Shown here: positions 54,129-62,371 of the stretch, one piece after another | How positions within the stretch are numbered: position 1 is the first letter of the stretch | Layout: every line of letters starts with the position of its first letter | Assembly: GCA_910585765.1 (NCBI GenBank) | Contig: CAJUES010000012.1 | Span: 6,963 to 70,962, forward strand | DNA: 64,000 bases | DNA from: an uncultured Lachnospiraceae bacterium | Lineage (GTDB): Bacteria; Bacillota; Clostridia; Lachnospirales; Lachnospiraceae | Direction: 5' to 3' | The notes under the pieces: generated by a model | Seen by the model: the letters and a program-made list of their open reading frames with translations, nothing else | What the model was told of the DNA's origin: nothing | Database searches by the model: none | Program-made: the position numbers and the translations under genes

Positions 54129-55022
54129 TTATTGAATCAGTTCCCGGATCTTTGCGATCAGGGCTTCTTTCTCTACAGGTTTCAGCAGATATCCCTGGGG
54201 TTTCAGGGCAAGCGCGTTTTTGATCTTTTCCACATCGTTGATCCCCGTGAGGAATACGACGGGAATGGTTGCGAGATAGGGATCCTTGCGCAGCTCCTCG
54301 AGAACAGCCGGACCGTTCATCTCGGGCATCTCATAGTCGAGCAGGATCAGGCTGACCTCCTTTGCGTTCAGGAAACGCAGCGCGATCTTTCCGCTGATGG
54401 CGGTGGCAACCTCGTACCTGGAATCGAGATAGCCCTTGATCGTCTTGTGGATGATGGTGGCGTCGTCGATGACGAGGATGCGGTGGCGGTCAGGGGCTTC
54501 CGGCTGTCTCCCGGCAGTATCCTTTTCGTTCGGATCCTTTTCGATCGCCTCGAGTGCAGCGTCGATCTTTGACAGCGTGTCAAAAGCGCTGGCAGTGTTG
54601 AGATCGAGTGCCTTGGAGAGCGGCGAGTCCGCAGCTGAGGACAGAAAAGCCTTGTGTTTTTTGATAAATCTGGTGATCGTGTCCTCCATGTCGGAAGTGG
54701 ACATGGGAAGCTTGATGCTCAGTTCCGGCACACAGTTTGGGATCTTGACTGCGAAATCCAGACTGACAGAATCGCCGATCGCGGCATAGGGCACGTCATT
54801 CTTGCCGAGCACATCGTGAAAGCTTGCGATCGTCACAAGGTCATCCCTCGTCTCCGCGCGCATACAGTAGATAAAAATATCCGGCTTGAAATACTGGATA
54901 TGATTTTTCAGATCATCAAAGATCATCGATGATGTCATGCACTCAAATGCGAAATCCATCTGTAGGAAAAAATTACTGATGAGTTTTTTGCTGTTACCAG
55001 CCAGCAATACCTTATATTTCAT
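54129..55022 (-). CDS. Response regulator with C-terminal receiver and N-terminal receiver-like region
   Basis: 297 residues. The C-terminal domain (about 180-297) is a normal receiver: IDDATI acidic pocket, phospho-acceptor Asp 229 in LILLDYEMPEMNG, Thr in VVFLTGIND and Lys in YLLKPVEK. The N-terminal 120 residues have receiver-like spacing (YKVLLAGNSKKL, PDIFIYCMRAET) but lack the phospho-accepting Asp. The linker of about 60 residues is helical and acidic. There is no DNA-binding output domain. Together with the downstream hybrid kinase it forms one operon. Output is probably by protein interaction. Confidence 0.85.
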   Translation of the reverse strand: MKYKVLLAGNSKKLISNFFLQMDFAFECMTSSMIFDDLKNHIQYFKPDIFIYCMRAETRDDLVTIASFHDVLGKNDVPYAAIGDSVSLDFAVKIPNCVPELSIKLPMSTSDMEDTITRFIKKHKAFLSSAADSPLSKALDLNTASAFDTLSKIDAALEAIEKDPNEKDTAGRQPEAPDRHRILVIDDATIIHKTIKGYLDSRYEVATAISGKIALRFLNAKEVSLILLDYEMPEMNGPAVLEELRKDPYLATIPVVFLTGINDVEKIKNALALKPQGYLLKPVEKEALIAKIRELIQ

Positions 55023-55244
55023 TGAAATGTCCTCCTGGGTTTGTTCGTTCTATTGCTGGTGTTGGCAGAATTGCTGTCAAATGTGCATCCTTCAACAAAA
55101 TATTGAAACCAGCAATATTATTAATATAGTATCACAAACTGTGCAAATAATAAATATTAAAGTTTGAAATTTCATTAAGTTTTCTTAAAAATGAGTGATA
55201 TTTATCAAATAATGTGACAATTCGGGCTTTTTTTGAAAGGGTAT

Positions 55245-55273
55245 TTGTATTCATAGGAAGGAAGCGGTATAAT
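55245..55273 (+). promoter_or_regulatory. Promoter of the NUDIX hydrolase gene
   Basis: TTGTAT (55245-55250), a 17-bp spacer and a perfect TATAAT (55268-55273), 37 bp before the start codon. The rest of the 287-bp divergent gap is AT-rich without further recognisable signals. Confidence 0.75.
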
Positions 55274-55309
55274 GGTGCTGTACAATGATTGAAAAGGAGC
55301 TGGATTCAG

Positions 55310-55870
55310 ATGAAATTCAAAGGTATCAGAAAGCGGGAAGAGGGAAAATTCATAACGCGCTATGACGTCGCTTACGAGACAGCAGATCAGAAGGAAAAGA
55401 TTTATGAGATCATCAGCCGCAGCAAGGCGCTGGATTCGATCGAGGCGCTCAACGGCAGCACGCCGGATTCCGTCGTGATCATCGCGACGGATGAGAGCGG
55501 TGAGAGACTGCTGGTCAACAGGGAGTTCCGCCTGGCTGTGGGAGACTGGGTATACAATTTCCCGGCAGGGCTGATCGACGAGGGAGAGGAGCCTGTTGAG
55601 AGCGCAAAACGCGAGCTGCGGGAGGAGACGGGGCTGGAGCTGTACGAGATCGACGACTTCATCGGGGCAAGCTACAGCGCGGTCGGTTTCAGCAACGAGA
55701 TCAATGTGTGCGTGGTCGGAAAGGCGCGTGGGACCTTCAAACCGAGCACGTCCACGGTGGAGGAGATAGAGCCGGGGTGGTACACGAGGGCGGAGCTTCG
55801 AAAACTGCTGCAGACAGAGCGCTTTGCGGCAAGGACGCAGGCATACAGCTATCTGTGGAGCAGGGAATGA
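55310..55870 (+). CDS. NUDIX hydrolase, probable ADP-ribose pyrophosphatase type
   Basis: 186 residues. The NUDIX box is complete, starting GLIDEGEEP and continuing through SAKRELREETGLEL (G-x5-E-x7-REL-x-EE-x-GL). The N-terminal beta strands (TRYDVAYETADQKEKIYEII, DSVVIIATDESGERLLVNRE) match ADP-ribose/sugar-nucleotide pyrophosphatases. AAGGAG ten bases upstream selects ATG 55310 over 55289. Single-gene unit with its own promoter, converging on the radical SAM gene with a gap of zero bases. Confidence 0.9.
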   Translation: MKFKGIRKREEGKFITRYDVAYETADQKEKIYEIISRSKALDSIEALNGSTPDSVVIIATDESGERLLVNREFRLAVGDWVYNFPAGLIDEGEEPVESAKRELREETGLELYEIDDFIGASYSAVGFSNEINVCVVGKARGTFKPSTSTVEEIEPGWYTRAELRKLLQTERFAARTQAYSYLWSRE

Positions 55871-56467
55871 TCAGCTGTACTTTCTGACTTTTAGGCAGAT
55901 CCCCCGCTCATCGGCAATTTTCCGGCATGCGGCGATTTCGTCTGCGGGGAGGACATCCACGATCGAGAGCTGTGTGTGCTGAAATGCCGCCTGCGAGAGC
56001 GCGGCAAACTCGAGCAGTGCAGGGTAGGCGTTTTCAAACTGTGGTCTTGTGACTGCCTGATATTTTTCTGCGGTGGGCGCATTCAGGCTGATGGATACAC
56101 TGTCGACCACCTGTGCGAGTTCCGGGACGATATTGCGCCCGTGATACAGATTGCCAAGTCCGTTTGTGTTCAGGCGGATGGCGACAGGGTATCGCTCTTT
56201 TACATAAGCAGCGCTCTTTAGCAGGTTGTCGAGCGCGCAGGTGGGTTCGCCGTAGCCGCAGTACACCAGTTCACTGTAAGCGGAAAAGTCAAAGATGTCG
56301 ATCGCCTTTTTGATCTCTGCGAGCGTCGGCTCTGTCCTGTGCCACAGTGTTTCGGAGTCGCCCACGGCGTCCTTCAATGAGCGGACGCAGAAGGTGCAGC
56401 TGCAGTCGCAGCGGTTTGTGATGTTGGCATAGACCTGGTTTTTGTAGGTATACAAGATATCAGCCAT
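55871..56467 (-). CDS. TatD-linked radical SAM protein
   Basis: 198 residues. The start YTYKNQVYANITNRCDCSCT and the C-x3-C-x2-C iron-sulfur motif (RCDCSCTFC, about residue 20) identify a short radical SAM enzyme of the TatD-associated family. LVYCGYGEPT is the glycine-rich GGE-like motif, and SISLNAPT the later strand. CAGGAGGTCTCAC precedes the start on the minus strand, excluding the longer upstream frame. No tatD gene is adjacent here. It is the last gene of the unit with the ECF component and the pyridoxamine kinase. The substrate is unknown. Confidence 0.87.
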   Translation of the reverse strand: MADILYTYKNQVYANITNRCDCSCTFCVRSLKDAVGDSETLWHRTEPTLAEIKKAIDIFDFSAYSELVYCGYGEPTCALDNLLKSAAYVKERYPVAIRLNTNGLGNLYHGRNIVPELAQVVDSVSISLNAPTAEKYQAVTRPQFENAYPALLEFAALSQAAFQHTQLSIVDVLPADEIAACRKIADERGICLKVRKYS

Positions 56468-56519
56468 GTGAGACCTCCTGATTTTTTTAATAAAATTTAA
56501 TAGAACGCCGATGATCGTG

Positions 56520-57065
56520 CTACACGGCACTGAGCAGCCTGGATTTTGCATGTGTCCTGTCGAGTGCCAGGCCAAATACGACGAAGAAGGCAGCGCTGCC
56601 GCCGGACTGTATCAGACTGCCGGACAGGGAGGCGATCAGCGCCGGCATCGTGCCAAAGAGGAGATACTCGGCGAGAAAATAACCAAAGCCCGAGATAAGA
56701 CACGCGATGACTGAGGCAGCCACGTTGTGTGGTGTGACGATCTTTGCGTGCCTGCTGGTGAAGGGAAGTGCGATCGCAATCTTGATGACGACGGTGGCAG
56801 GAACCCACATGGGAGACGTCAGCAGATCCGCAATCCCGCCGCCGACTGCTGCCGCTGCCAGGGCATAGGGGGTGGGGAGAATTGCTGCCGCGAGGTAGAT
56901 GAGGGAGTCCCCAAAGTGGATATATCCGCCGTTGATACCTGTGGGGATATGGCAGATGTAAGCGGTCATGATCGTGATCATCGCTGCCATGAGCCCCGTG
57001 ATGGTCAGATATTTCAGTTTCAGTGTCTGTCTTTTGCCCGTTTTGGGCAGTGTGCGTGTTGTCAT
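56520..57065 (-). CDS. ECF transporter S component, possible vitamin B6 uptake
   Basis: 181 residues with about six membrane segments; the GLMAAMITIMTAYICHIPT start and GGYIHFGDSLIYLAAAILP are typical of substrate-binding S components that share an energising module encoded elsewhere. AGGAGGAATGCAACC precedes the start. The pyridoxamine kinase gene lies 40 bp upstream in the same operon, which makes pyridoxine or pyridoxamine the likely substrate. That assignment is inference from context; thiamine-precursor S components have a similar fold. Confidence 0.82.
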   Translation of the reverse strand: MTTRTLPKTGKRQTLKLKYLTITGLMAAMITIMTAYICHIPTGINGGYIHFGDSLIYLAAAILPTPYALAAAAVGGGIADLLTSPMWVPATVVIKIAIALPFTSRHAKIVTPHNVAASVIACLISGFGYFLAEYLLFGTMPALIASLSGSLIQSGGSAAFFVVFGLALDRTHAKSRLLSAV

Positions 57066-57105
57066 GGTTGCATTCCTCCTGATATGATTTCATTTAATAT
57101 ATATT

Positions 57106-57987
57106 TTAATATATGCGGCGTGGAGCTCCCTGCCCGGTTTCTGACAGCAGGTGCAGGTATTTTTCAAAGCAGATACCGTGGTTTTTGGGCACATTGTCGC
57201 GCGATGCCTCCTCGATGGCTGGCGACAGGAAGCGGACGGCTTTCTGCATCGCCTGCTCGATCGTCAGCCCGTTGACGAGGCTTCCCATGATGACAGAGGC
57301 AAACAGATCCCCGGTTCCGGAGAAGCTCTCTCCATGGTAGGGCGTTTCCTCATAGTACCTGTTGTCCGGCGTGACGGCGAGGTTGCCGACGAAGGACTGC
57401 TCCGGCAGTTTTCGGACGATGCCGGTTATGACGATCGTCTGATCAGCGCAGGCTCTCGGAAGGAGCCTGCGTGCCGTGTCCTCCACATAGCTGAGATAGT
57501 CCGCGTCGGAGGCATGGCTGGTCAGCTCATCATAGTCCCTGTCCGCAAGCAGGCACAGTTCTGTCAGGTTTGGCGTGATGACGCCTGCGTGCCGTGTCAG
57601 CTCTCTCATGTTGTCCAGGAGCGCCTGCGTGAAGATGCGGATGCGCTGTCCATTGTCGCCCATGACGGGGTCGGCGAGGTAGAGTGTGTCCCTGGTGTGG
57701 AATTTCTCAAGGAAATACAGCACATTGTGCATCTGCGCGGCGCTGCCAAGATACCCGGAGTATATGCCGTCAAAGGATTCCTGCATGTGCTCCCACTCGT
57801 CGGTGAAGCGGTTCATTTTGTCGGTATAGTCGTCGCAGTAGTAGCTGGAAAATCCTGTCTGTGCGGACAATATGGCAGTCGGCAGGGGACACGCCTGTAT
57901 CCCGAGGACGGATATGACGGGGATCGCTGCAGTCAGTGAACATTTTCCGAATCCGGACAGATCGTTGATGAGGGCTATTTTTTTCAT
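57106..57987 (-). CDS. Pyridoxamine/pyridoxal kinase (PdxY/PdxK-like)
   Basis: 293 residues of ribokinase fold. Points include INDLSGFGKCSLTAAIPVIS at the N-terminus, LADPVMGDNGQ, TPNLTELCLL and the catalytic GTGD in SFSGTGDLFASVI. It phosphorylates B6 vitamers (pyridoxamine, pyridoxal, pyridoxine) for pyridoxal phosphate salvage. AGGAAAGGAGC lies upstream of the start. First gene of the B6 unit on the minus strand, followed by the ECF S component. Confidence 0.92.
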   Translation of the reverse strand: MKKIALINDLSGFGKCSLTAAIPVISVLGIQACPLPTAILSAQTGFSSYYCDDYTDKMNRFTDEWEHMQESFDGIYSGYLGSAAQMHNVLYFLEKFHTRDTLYLADPVMGDNGQRIRIFTQALLDNMRELTRHAGVITPNLTELCLLADRDYDELTSHASDADYLSYVEDTARRLLPRACADQTIVITGIVRKLPEQSFVGNLAVTPDNRYYEETPYHGESFSGTGDLFASVIMGSLVNGLTIEQAMQKAVRFLSPAIEEASRDNVPKNHGICFEKYLHLLSETGQGAPRRIY

Positions 57988-58200
57988 TGTGCTGGTGCTC
58001 CTTTCCTGTTATATATCAAGCAAATTCTACTATACAGAAAAAGTGTCTATATGAAAATAGACAATTGAGAGAAAAAGCAAGGGGACAGTTTTGCGCGCGG
58101 CGTGCAGGACTGGGTGCCGGTCTGTGAAAGATGCATGGATATGCAGATCTGTTAATATACTGATTATTAAGAACCATATGGTAAGTCAAGGTGGATATTG

Positions 58201-58749
58201 ATGGCAAACAGGAAAGAGACACTCACATGCAGCTGCGACTTTTCGGGGGTCAGACCGGCAGTGATGGATCTGCCCTACCCGCCGATCCGGGTGCGGGAGA
58301 GAAATCCGGTCTATGTGGATCTGATCGGTGTCAGTTACTGCGGGATGATTTCGGAGATGTCCGCGGTCATGCAGTACATCAACAACGAGAGCCGCGTGGC
58401 AGCCAGCGGATGCGCGATGGGCAAGACCCTTCTGGGGATGGCGATCGCGGAGATGACACACATGCAGATGCTGGGGGGACTGATCGGTCTGCTGGGGGGG
58501 AATGTCTGCTACACTTCGAGACAGGCGGGTGCGCAGCCGTGGATGTGGTCCCCGCAGTGCCTGACGCTGCCGGAGCGTGTTGACGAGATGCTTCGGGCGG
58601 ACCTGGAGAGAGAGCTTGCGGTGATCGATCAGTACAGCATGCACATCAGGATGATCAAGGACGACTACGTGAATGATGTACTGAAAAGGATTGTGCAGGA
58701 TGAGCAGTACCATGTCATGCTGCTGCGCTCCATGATGGACACGATGTAA
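58201..58749 (+). CDS. Ferritin-like di-iron (rubrerythrin/Mn-catalase-like) protein
   Basis: 182 residues, mostly helical. Metal ligands of a four-helix ferritin-like core are visible: Glu 52 in SEMSAVMQYI, Glu 84 and His 87 in AEMTHMQM, Glu in LERELAVIDQY (about 136-138), Glu 168 and His 171 in DEQYHV. Two cysteines sit at 10 and 12 in TCSCDFSG. AAGGTGGA supports the ATG at 58201. It may be a peroxide-reducing or spore-coat-type manganese/iron protein; no rubredoxin domain is present. Monocistronic between the divergent pdx gene and a repeat. Confidence 0.72.
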   Translation: MANRKETLTCSCDFSGVRPAVMDLPYPPIRVRERNPVYVDLIGVSYCGMISEMSAVMQYINNESRVAASGCAMGKTLLGMAIAEMTHMQMLGGLIGLLGGNVCYTSRQAGAQPWMWSPQCLTLPERVDEMLRADLERELAVIDQYSMHIRMIKDDYVNDVLKRIVQDEQYHVMLLRSMMDTM

Positions 58750-58798
58750 AAATGTTCCCACACCGTTGCATATGCCGGAGAAAAGGGCTATACTAGAC

Positions 58799-58961
58799 CT
58801 AAGGAACTGTCAATAAATAGCTCATCAACTTGACTTGTCTAAATGTCCATCTGCTGCATCAGATAATCTTGACGTAGCCCGCTACGCCTGCGATTATCTT
58901 CTTTGCAGCTGAACATTTATACAGCGTCAAATTAACAAGTTATTTATTTACAATTCCTAAG
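58799..58961. repeat. MITE-like imperfect inverted repeat
   Basis: About 160 bp in which each half is an imperfect reverse complement of the other: TAAGGAACTG, CAATAAATA and TTGAC on the left match TTAGGAATTG, AAATAAATA and TTGAC read from the right. The centre is GTAGC-CC-GCTAC (58874-58885). CCTAAGGA occurs at both outer edges (58798-58805 and 58956-58963). No open frame lies within. Such elements in Lachnospiraceae are mobilised in trans or act as hairpins. Confidence 0.7.
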
Positions 58962-59058
58962 GACAGCCTTTTGGATCTCCCGTACATCAGTTTTTCCATT
59001 CTGCAGCAGATGCAGAGAGGCTTTGGGAGTCTGCCAGGCGTGATAGGGAGGCAGCGAT

Positions 59059-60831
59059 ATGACACACGTGCCAGCATATGACAAAGATTATCTCGAGATC
59101 GAGCAGGATCTGAGGAAACGATACCGCAAGAATCTGTGGTGCAGGTTTACAAAGGCGATCCGCGCGTATGACCTCGTGCAGGAGGGCGACAGGATTGCAG
59201 TCTGCATCTCCGGCGGCAAGGATTCGATGCTGATGGCAAAACTTTTTCAGGAGTTGAAGCGGCATGACAAATTTGCGTTTGACGTCAGATTTCTGGTCAT
59301 GGATCCTGGCTACAAGACGGAAAACAGGCAGCTGATCGAGCACAATGCAGAGCGTCTGCACATTCCGCTGACGATCTTTGGATCCGATATTTTTGAGTCG
59401 GTCTATCATATAGAAAATTCGCCCTGCTATCTGTGCGCCAGGATGCGGCGCGGATATCTGTACAGCAAGGCAAAGGAACTTGGCTGCAACAAGATCGCGC
59501 TCGGACATCACTTTGACGATGTGATCGAGACGATACTGATGGGGATGCTGTACGGGGCGCAGGTGCAGACCATGATGCCGAAGCTCCACAGCACGAATTT
59601 CGAGGGAATGGAACTGATCCGTCCGATGTATCTGATCCGGGAGGAGCACATCAAGGCGTGGCGGGATCACAACAACCTGCATTTCCTGCAGTGTGCGTGC
59701 AGGTTCACGGAGAACAGCACCTTTCGCGGCGATCTGGAAAATACCTCGAAGCGCCGCGAGATCAAGGAGCTGATCCGCAAGCTGCGCCAGATCAATCCTT
59801 TTGTGGAGAATAATATATTCAAAAGTGTTGAAAATGTGAATCTGAGCACGATAATCGCATATAAACAGGACGGCGTGCGGCATCATTTTCTCGACAGCTA
59901 TCAGGCGGTGCGGGATGACGCGGCGTGCTGTGCGGCTTTCCGGGAGGCAGTACCGCAGCAGGGGACGGCGCGCAGTGAGGAGCGGCATGAAACGGTGTGC
60001 GGCAGCGGTACAGACACACCGGCACAGGAGAAGCTTGCGCGCTTAAAAGAATATCTGCGGGAACTTGGCAGTGTGGCGGTGGCATTTTCGAGCGGGGTGG
60101 ACTCCACCTTTTTGCTAAAGACAGCGCATGAGGTGCTCGGGGAGCACGCGGCTGCGATCACTGCGAGATCCTGCGTATTTCCGGCGAGGGAGACCGCGGA
60201 GGCGGAGGCATTCTGCCAGAGGGAGGGTGTCGCGCAATATATATATGAGGCGGACGAGCTTGCGATCGAGGGTTTTGCAGAGAATCCGCCGGACCGCTGT
60301 TATCTGTGCAAGAGGGAGCTCTTTCAGGGTATAGAGAGGATCGCGCACGAACACGGATTCAGACATGTGATCGAGGGGTCTAACATGGATGATCTGGGGG
60401 ACTACCGCCCCGGGCTGCGGGCGATCGCGGAGCTTGGCATCAAGAGTCCGCTCAGGGAGGTGAACCTGTACAAGCAGGAGATCCGGGAATTGTCCCGGAA
60501 GTATGGCCTGCCCACGTGGGACAAGCCGTCGTACGCCTGTCTCGCCTCGCGCTTTGTGTACGGCGAGACGATCACGGAGGAGAAACTCAGCATGGTGGAG
60601 AAGGCGGAGCGGCTTCTGCAGGATCTGGGCTTTGGGCAGATGCGCGTGCGGATCCACGGCACACTCGCGCGGATCGAGGTGCCCGCGGCGGATTTTGAAC
60701 GGATCGTGCAGGAGGATGTCAGAACCCGGATCACGGAGGCGTTTCTCGGGTATGGTTTCAGTTATGTGACGTTTGACCTGCAGGGGTATCAGACGGGAAG
60801 CATGAACAGAACACTGGAAAACACGCTTTAG
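59059..60831 (+). CDS. TtcA-like PP-loop ATPase fused to LarE-like sulfur transferase
   Basis: 590 residues in one open frame. The first half (1-285) is a TtcA-like tRNA thiolation ATPase: PP-loop SGGKDS (51-56), C-x-x-C at 123-126 and Cys 212/214 for an iron-sulfur cluster, GHHFDDVIET. A linker of about 40 residues follows. The second half (about 320-590) is LarE-like: PP-loop SSGVDST (344-350), PDRCYLCKREL (about 411-421), and PTWDKPSYACLASR with the expected sulfur-donor Cys 494. LarE makes the sulfurs of the nickel-pincer cofactor of lactate racemase from its own cysteine; larB, larC and larA are not in the window. AGGGAGGCAGCG precedes the ATG. A fusion joining two sulfur-transfer PP-loop enzymes is uncommon. 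Confidence 0.85.
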   Translation: MTHVPAYDKDYLEIEQDLRKRYRKNLWCRFTKAIRAYDLVQEGDRIAVCISGGKDSMLMAKLFQELKRHDKFAFDVRFLVMDPGYKTENRQLIEHNAERLHIPLTIFGSDIFESVYHIENSPCYLCARMRRGYLYSKAKELGCNKIALGHHFDDVIETILMGMLYGAQVQTMMPKLHSTNFEGMELIRPMYLIREEHIKAWRDHNNLHFLQCACRFTENSTFRGDLENTSKRREIKELIRKLRQINPFVENNIFKSVENVNLSTIIAYKQDGVRHHFLDSYQAVRDDAACCAAFREAVPQQGTARSEERHETVCGSGTDTPAQEKLARLKEYLRELGSVAVAFSSGVDSTFLLKTAHEVLGEHAAAITARSCVFPARETAEAEAFCQREGVAQYIYEADELAIEGFAENPPDRCYLCKRELFQGIERIAHEHGFRHVIEGSNMDDLGDYRPGLRAIAELGIKSPLREVNLYKQEIRELSRKYGLPTWDKPSYACLASRFVYGETITEEKLSMVEKAERLLQDLGFGQMRVRIHGTLARIEVPAADFERIVQEDVRTRITEAFLGYGFSYVTFDLQGYQTGSMNRTLENTL

Positions 60832-60887
60832 AGCGTACCGTCATGCTGTGTACAGTGTTGTCGGACGGGAAGTGGAGGATAGGAACA

Positions 60888-61592
60888 ATGGATCAGTTTT
60901 CAAGGACGGAGCTTCTGGTGGGGGCTGAGGGGATAGAGCGGTTGAGAAATTCCCGCGTTGCCGTGTTCGGGATCGGCGGTGTGGGCGGCTATGTGGTGGA
61001 GGCGCTCGCGCGGAGCGGTGTCGGGACACTGGATCTGATCGACAACGACAAGGTGAGTCTCACGAATCTGAACCGCCAGATCATCGCGACGCACAGCACG
61101 ATCGGCAGATATAAGGTGGATGTGGCAAAAAAGCGCGTTCTGGACATCAATCCGGCGGCGGTCGTCAATACATACAGGATTTTTTTTGTGCCGGAGACGG
61201 CAGCGGACTTTGATTTCCATGCGTATGACTACGTTGTGGATGCGATCGACACAGTGACCGGTAAGATACAGCTCATCGTGCAGGCGGACAGTGCGTGCAC
61301 ATCGGTGATCAGCTGTATGGGGGCGGGGAACAAGATGGATCCGACAGCGTTCAGGGTGGCGGACATCTACCAGACGAGTGTATGCCCGCTGGCAAAGGTG
61401 ATGCGCCGTGAGCTGAAAAAGAGAGGGATCCGGAAACTGAAAGTGGTGTACTCGGAGGAAGTCCCGATCGAGGTGAAAGCGGCTGCGGAAACGGAGAAAA
61501 AGCGGATCCCCGGGAGCAATGCCTTCGTGCCGTCCGTGGCGGGGCTGATCATGGCGGGGGAAGTGGTCAGGGAACTGCTGGCGCGCGCATGA
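60888..61592 (+). CDS. tcdA: tRNA threonylcarbamoyladenosine dehydratase
   Basis: 234 residues of the ThiF/E1-like family. The nucleotide-binding GIGGVGGYVVEALARSG, DNDKVSLTNLNRQ, the VVDAIDTVTGK strand and GAGNKMDPTAFRVADI identify TcdA (YgdL/CsdL), which cyclises threonylcarbamoyl-adenosine 37 of tRNA. GGAGGATAGGAAC lies before ATG 60888. It follows the TtcA-LarE fusion by 56 bp, so two tRNA/sulfur-related genes are adjacent. Confidence 0.92.
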   Translation: MDQFSRTELLVGAEGIERLRNSRVAVFGIGGVGGYVVEALARSGVGTLDLIDNDKVSLTNLNRQIIATHSTIGRYKVDVAKKRVLDINPAAVVNTYRIFFVPETAADFDFHAYDYVVDAIDTVTGKIQLIVQADSACTSVISCMGAGNKMDPTAFRVADIYQTSVCPLAKVMRRELKKRGIRKLKVVYSEEVPIEVKAAAETEKKRIPGSNAFVPSVAGLIMAGEVVRELLARA

Positions 61593-61644
61593 AGATCCGG
61601 ACACGCGCTGCAGCGTGTTTGACAGGGAGGGAGAGACAGAAAAT

Positions 61645-62331
61645 ATGGTGTACGAGAAGCTGCTAAACGAGATCTACGCGGTGGTTTCCTTAAAATATCT
61701 GTGGCGGGAGTACAAGCCGTCCTTTGTGAAGAGCGAGTCACCGGACTGGATCAATGAGACGATGGATATGGGGCTTGAGGTCAGCCAGGCGCTGCTTCCC
61801 GATGACGGGCAGACCAAGAATTTTATCGAGCAGTACCTGGGCTGCCTGAAGGAAGAACTTCCGCCTGCGGCGCTGGATCGGTACGGGGACAGGCTGAACT
61901 TTTACAACGGCAGGTTCTGGGCTGTCCTGCCGGACGATATCGAGCATCAGGACTATCTGTACAAGGCAAAGTACAGATTTGACAAGAAACTGGAAAAGCT
62001 GAACAAGAGCTACCAGCAGAGAAGGCACAACGGGCTCTATCTCTTTCTGCACCCGAAAGAGGAGTCCGACATCGACGCAAGGCACCTGTATGAATATATG
62101 GGCGAACGGCAGAAGGACTGTTCACAGCGTTTTGACTGGGTGTTTTTGAACTGCAGGAAGGTGATCCATGTCTGCGATTATCAGGAGGGCAGGGTGGAGC
62201 CGATCGTGCTGCCGCAGAATGCCGCGGATTTTCTGAACACGGAGTCGGAGTACCTGCGCTACTGCGGCGCGTGGGAGGACGGCGTGTCCCTGGATGAGGC
62301 GACAGATCTGTTCAGGCGGGGCAGCAAGTGA
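61645..62331 (+). CDS. Unrecognised protein, partner of DUF815 ATPase
   Basis: 228 residues, soluble, not recognised. It is rich in aromatic and charged residues (SLKYLWREYKPSFV, YLYKAKYRFDKKLEKLNKSY, HLYEYMGERQKDCSQRF) and has no obvious catalytic motif, signal peptide or membrane segment. The ATG at 61645 has a GGGAGGGAGA site about 14 bases upstream; a GTG at 61615 is the alternative. The DUF815 ATPase follows after 40 bp, and this order suggests the two act together, perhaps with this protein as substrate or adapter. Confidence 0.72.
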   Translation: MVYEKLLNEIYAVVSLKYLWREYKPSFVKSESPDWINETMDMGLEVSQALLPDDGQTKNFIEQYLGCLKEELPPAALDRYGDRLNFYNGRFWAVLPDDIEHQDYLYKAKYRFDKKLEKLNKSYQQRRHNGLYLFLHPKEESDIDARHLYEYMGERQKDCSQRFDWVFLNCRKVIHVCDYQEGRVEPIVLPQNAADFLNTESEYLRYCGAWEDGVSLDEATDLFRRGSK

Positions 62332-62371
62332 CAGGGACACTGGAAATACAGCATAAAGGGAGGAAAAACAA

